A DNA stretch of 50,750 bases from Cryobacterium fucosi (GTDB lineage: Bacteria; Actinomycetota; Actinomycetes; Actinomycetales; Microbacteriaceae), in NCBI RefSeq assembly GCF_004403515.1, contig NZ_SOHH01000121.1, positions 1 to 50,750 on the forward strand. Direction: 5' to 3'. Both the position numbers and the translations under genes were made by a program. The first letter of the stretch is position 1. Every line of letters starts with the position of its first letter. Shown here piece after piece: positions 48,815 through 50,750 of this stretch. Under the pieces are notes generated by a model, which was not told the origin of the DNA, did not search any database, and was given only the letters and a program-made list of their open reading frames with translations.

Positions 48815-48965
48815 GTGGGTGGGATCTCGACGGGCTCGATCTCCGGGGTGGGTGGGATCTCGACGGGCTCGATCACCGGGACGGCTCGATCACCGGGGTG
48901 GGTGGGATCTCGACGGGCTCGATCACCGGGACGGCTCGATCACCGGGATGGGCTCGATCACCGGA
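48815..48965. repeat. Short-form repeats related to the REP-like arms
   Basis: Tandem copies of GGTGGGATCTCGACGGGCTC and GATCACCGGG, the right-arm half of the dispersed repeat without the left arm. Confidence 0.75.
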
Positions 48966-49109
48966 TCGGCGTCCGCCCGGTGGTTCGGTCTGCGGAACCC
49001 GGCTGGCGAATCTACGATGGTAGACAGGGGGCGTGGCAGTCGCATGCCCCGGATCGTACGCACGTAATTCCGCAATGACGCGGAGATTTTCTGATGGAGG
49101 CCTATTTCA

Positions 49110-50750
49110 ATGACGTCTGAGTCCACCCGCACCGGACAATCCCCGGCAGGCAGCACACTCGACGCTCTCCTGGGCGACTACTACGAGCACCTGGCCCGTG
49201 AAGACGCCCAGAACTACCCCACCGAGCTGCTCCGGGCACGGGCCGTCCACCACTGGGAGGTCGCCCGAACTCGCACTCCCCGCACCCCGAACATCGAGAT
49301 CCGGAACGAAGCCGGCCGCAGCGTCGTCTACATCGTCACCGACGACATGCCATTCCTGGTCGACTCGGTCACCGCGGAGCTGGTGCGCCAGCACTCGGCA
49401 ATCCACCTCGAGGTTCACCCGCTGCTCGTCGTGAGCCGGGACCGGGACACCAACGAGCTCATCGGCGTCACCCGCGTGCACGGCGGCGACGGTGCCCGGC
49501 CCGGTGCCGCCGACGAAACCGTCACCCAGGTCGAGTCGTGGATCGCGATCGAAATCGAACCCGCCAACGACGACGCGCGCCCCGCCCTGGTCGCCGGGCT
49601 CGCCAAGGTGCTCGGCGACGTGCGCGCCGCGATCGAGGACTGGCAGGCCATGCGCACGAAGGCCGTGCAGATCGCCGACGCGCTCGGCGACGTCGCCCAC
49701 GCCGAGGGCATCCAGGAGATCAAGCAGGCGCAGGACCTGCTGCGCTGGCTCGACCGCGACAACTTCACCTTCCTCGGCTACCGGGAGTACGACCTGGAGA
49801 CCGTCGACGGGGAAGACGTGCTGAGCATCCGTGACGGCAGCGGCCTGGGGCTGCTGCGCTTCACCGACGACGGCCACCAGATCCAGCACCTGACGGATGC
49901 CGGCCGGCTCAAGGCGCGCGAGCGCAGCGCCCTGGTGATCACCAAGGCGAACTCGCGGTCGAGCGTGCACCGGCCCGCGTACTTCGACTACATCGGGATC
50001 AAGAGTTTCGACGCAGACGGCAACGTGCGTGGGGAGCAGCGATTCATCGGCCTGTTCGCCGCGACCGCGTACACGAGCTCGGTGCGGGACGTGCCGATCC
50101 TGCGCGAGAAGGTCGACGCCGTGATGGCGCAGGCCGGGTTCCCGCCCGGGTCGCACAGCGGCAAGGAACTGCTCGGTATCCTGGAAACCTACCCCCGCGA
50201 CGAGCTGTTCCAGATCGACGTGCCCACCCTGTTCACCACCGCGCTCGCCATCCAGCGGCTGCAGGAGCGGCGTCGCACCCGGCTCTTCCTCCGCCCGGAT
50301 GTCTACGGCCGGTTCATGACCGCGCTGGTCTACTTTCCCCGCGACCGGTACACCACGGCCGTGCGCCTGCGGATCGAGAAGGAGTTGCGGGACACCTTCC
50401 ACGCGGAGTCCGTCGACTTCGAGGCCCGGATGACCGAGTCCGCGCTGGCCCGGCTGTTCTTCCGGATCCGGTTGCAGAAGAACGACACGGTCGGCGTCGT
50501 CGACGCGGCCGCGCTCGAGCACCGGCTGGTGATGGCGGTGCGGTCCTGGCCGGAGGGTATCGGCGAGAAACTGCGCGAGAGCTACCCGCTGGAGGCGGCG
50601 GAGCGCCTCTCCGAGCTGTGGTCGGAGGCGTTCCCCGCCAGCTACCGGGTGGACTATGAGCTTGAGGAGGCCCTGGAAGACATCGGGCGATTCGAGGCCG
50701 GCGCCGCGGCGGCCGCTGCGGCGCGCGCCGCCGGCACCGGGCCGGCCAAG
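49110..50750 (+). CDS. Large-type NAD-specific glutamate dehydrogenase, 3' end outside window
   Basis: The frame is open from ATG 49110 (GGAGG 9 bases before) to the edge, 547 codons, about a third of the 1600-residue family length. It starts LDALLGDYYEHLAREDAQNY. The N-terminal ACT-like domains show VYIVTDDMPFLVDSVTAELV and HPLLVVSRD; then LLRWLDRDNFTFLGYREYDL, SVHRPAYFDYIGIKSFDADG, and FLRPDVYGRFMTALVYFPRD. These are regulatory regions; the catalytic part lies beyond the window. The enzyme deaminates glutamate to 2-oxoglutarate with NAD. A long open frame on the opposite strand here is a shadow. Confidence 0.93.
   Translation, partial: MTSESTRTGQSPAGSTLDALLGDYYEHLAREDAQNYPTELLRARAVHHWEVARTRTPRTPNIEIRNEAGRSVVYIVTDDMPFLVDSVTAELVRQHSAIHLEVHPLLVVSRDRDTNELIGVTRVHGGDGARPGAADETVTQVESWIAIEIEPANDDARPALVAGLAKVLGDVRAAIEDWQAMRTKAVQIADALGDVAHAEGIQEIKQAQDLLRWLDRDNFTFLGYREYDLETVDGEDVLSIRDGSGLGLLRFTDDGHQIQHLTDAGRLKARERSALVITKANSRSSVHRPAYFDYIGIKSFDADGNVRGEQRFIGLFAATAYTSSVRDVPILREKVDAVMAQAGFPPGSHSGKELLGILETYPRDELFQIDVPTLFTTALAIQRLQERRRTRLFLRPDVYGRFMTALVYFPRDRYTTAVRLRIEKELRDTFHAESVDFEARMTESALARLFFRIRLQKNDTVGVVDAAALEHRLVMAVRSWPEGIGEKLRESYPLEAAERLSELWSEAFPASYRVDYELEEALEDIGRFEAGAAAAAAARAAGTGPAK

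Noticed and set aside
957-48965. CRISPR array in the repeat clusters
   Set aside because: Repeats are hairpin units with nearly equal loops, not equal repeats with unique spacers; no cas genes are present.
49107-50522. Long minus-strand open frame of 471 codons at the window end
   Set aside because: It is the shadow of the glutamate dehydrogenase gene on the plus strand, whose frame is open to the edge and matches its family throughout.

Overview
This is high-GC DNA that reads as an actinobacterium of the family Microbacteriaceae, with Cryobacterium or a close relative as my best guess. The reasons are GTG/TTG starts, several leaderless promoters, the recurrent octamer CGGATGCC, intergenic hairpin repeats built on GGTGGTCGAGCCTGTCGAGACC-like arms, a DUF7715-type protein and a large-type NAD-glutamate dehydrogenase. 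The genus is an inference; the high GC and actinobacterial style are seen directly.

Layout. 1-8.2 kb is an accessory graveyard. It has a dual-specificity phosphatase-like gene whose linker is made of repeats, intact toxin-antitoxin (TA) pairs (AbrB-PIN, two DUF1778-GNAT loci), an orphan RHH antitoxin, and many broken genes: Fic, a YefM/YoeB chimera, a FitA-like antitoxin, two uracil-DNA-glycosylase-like remnants, an HD phosphohydrolase and a UvrD-family helicase. 8.4-12.9 kb holds a G5/excalibur surface protein and a coupled Nudix plus PLD-SF2 helicase-DUF3427 pair that may be a defence module. 13-20.8 kb is a sugar catabolic locus: quinone oxidoreductase, deoC and tkt on the minus strand, then a divergent ROK regulator and a three-gene ascorbate-family PTS. 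A shared 26-bp palindrome lies before tkt and before the PTS operon. 21-25 kb is a ferric-iron-type ABC transporter cassette inserted into a third, broken quinone oxidoreductase copy and flanked by exact 18-bp direct repeats. 25.2-27 kb is an XRE / ImmA-IrrE protease / PIN operon. 27.1-32 kb repeats the oxidoreductase-deoC pair and joins it to a nucleoside catabolic operon (deoD, MFS transporter, deoC) with a divergent GntR regulator.

32-38.4 kb returns to TA and nucleic-acid genes: MNT-HEPN, a NERD-UvrD helicase, RHH-MazF, two alpha/beta hydrolases and a frameshifted second HEPN gene. 38.4-49 kb mixes housekeeping-like genes (lipid kinase, RraA-like, hydrolase, phosphoglycerate-mutase-like phosphatase, orphan DNA methyltransferase, EEP phosphatase, PIG3-type oxidoreductase) with repeat clusters and decayed MFS and luciferase-like genes. 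The window ends inside the NAD-glutamate dehydrogenase gene on the plus strand.

The points I consider most worth following are: a set of about 90-99-bp inverted-repeat elements whose arms change in a compensating way; the 18-bp-flanked ABC cassette; the XRE-ImmA-PIN operon; the Nudix-PLD-helicase pair; the ROK operator linking tkt/deoC to the PTS; and a promoter plus leader duplicated in front of two unrelated genes.
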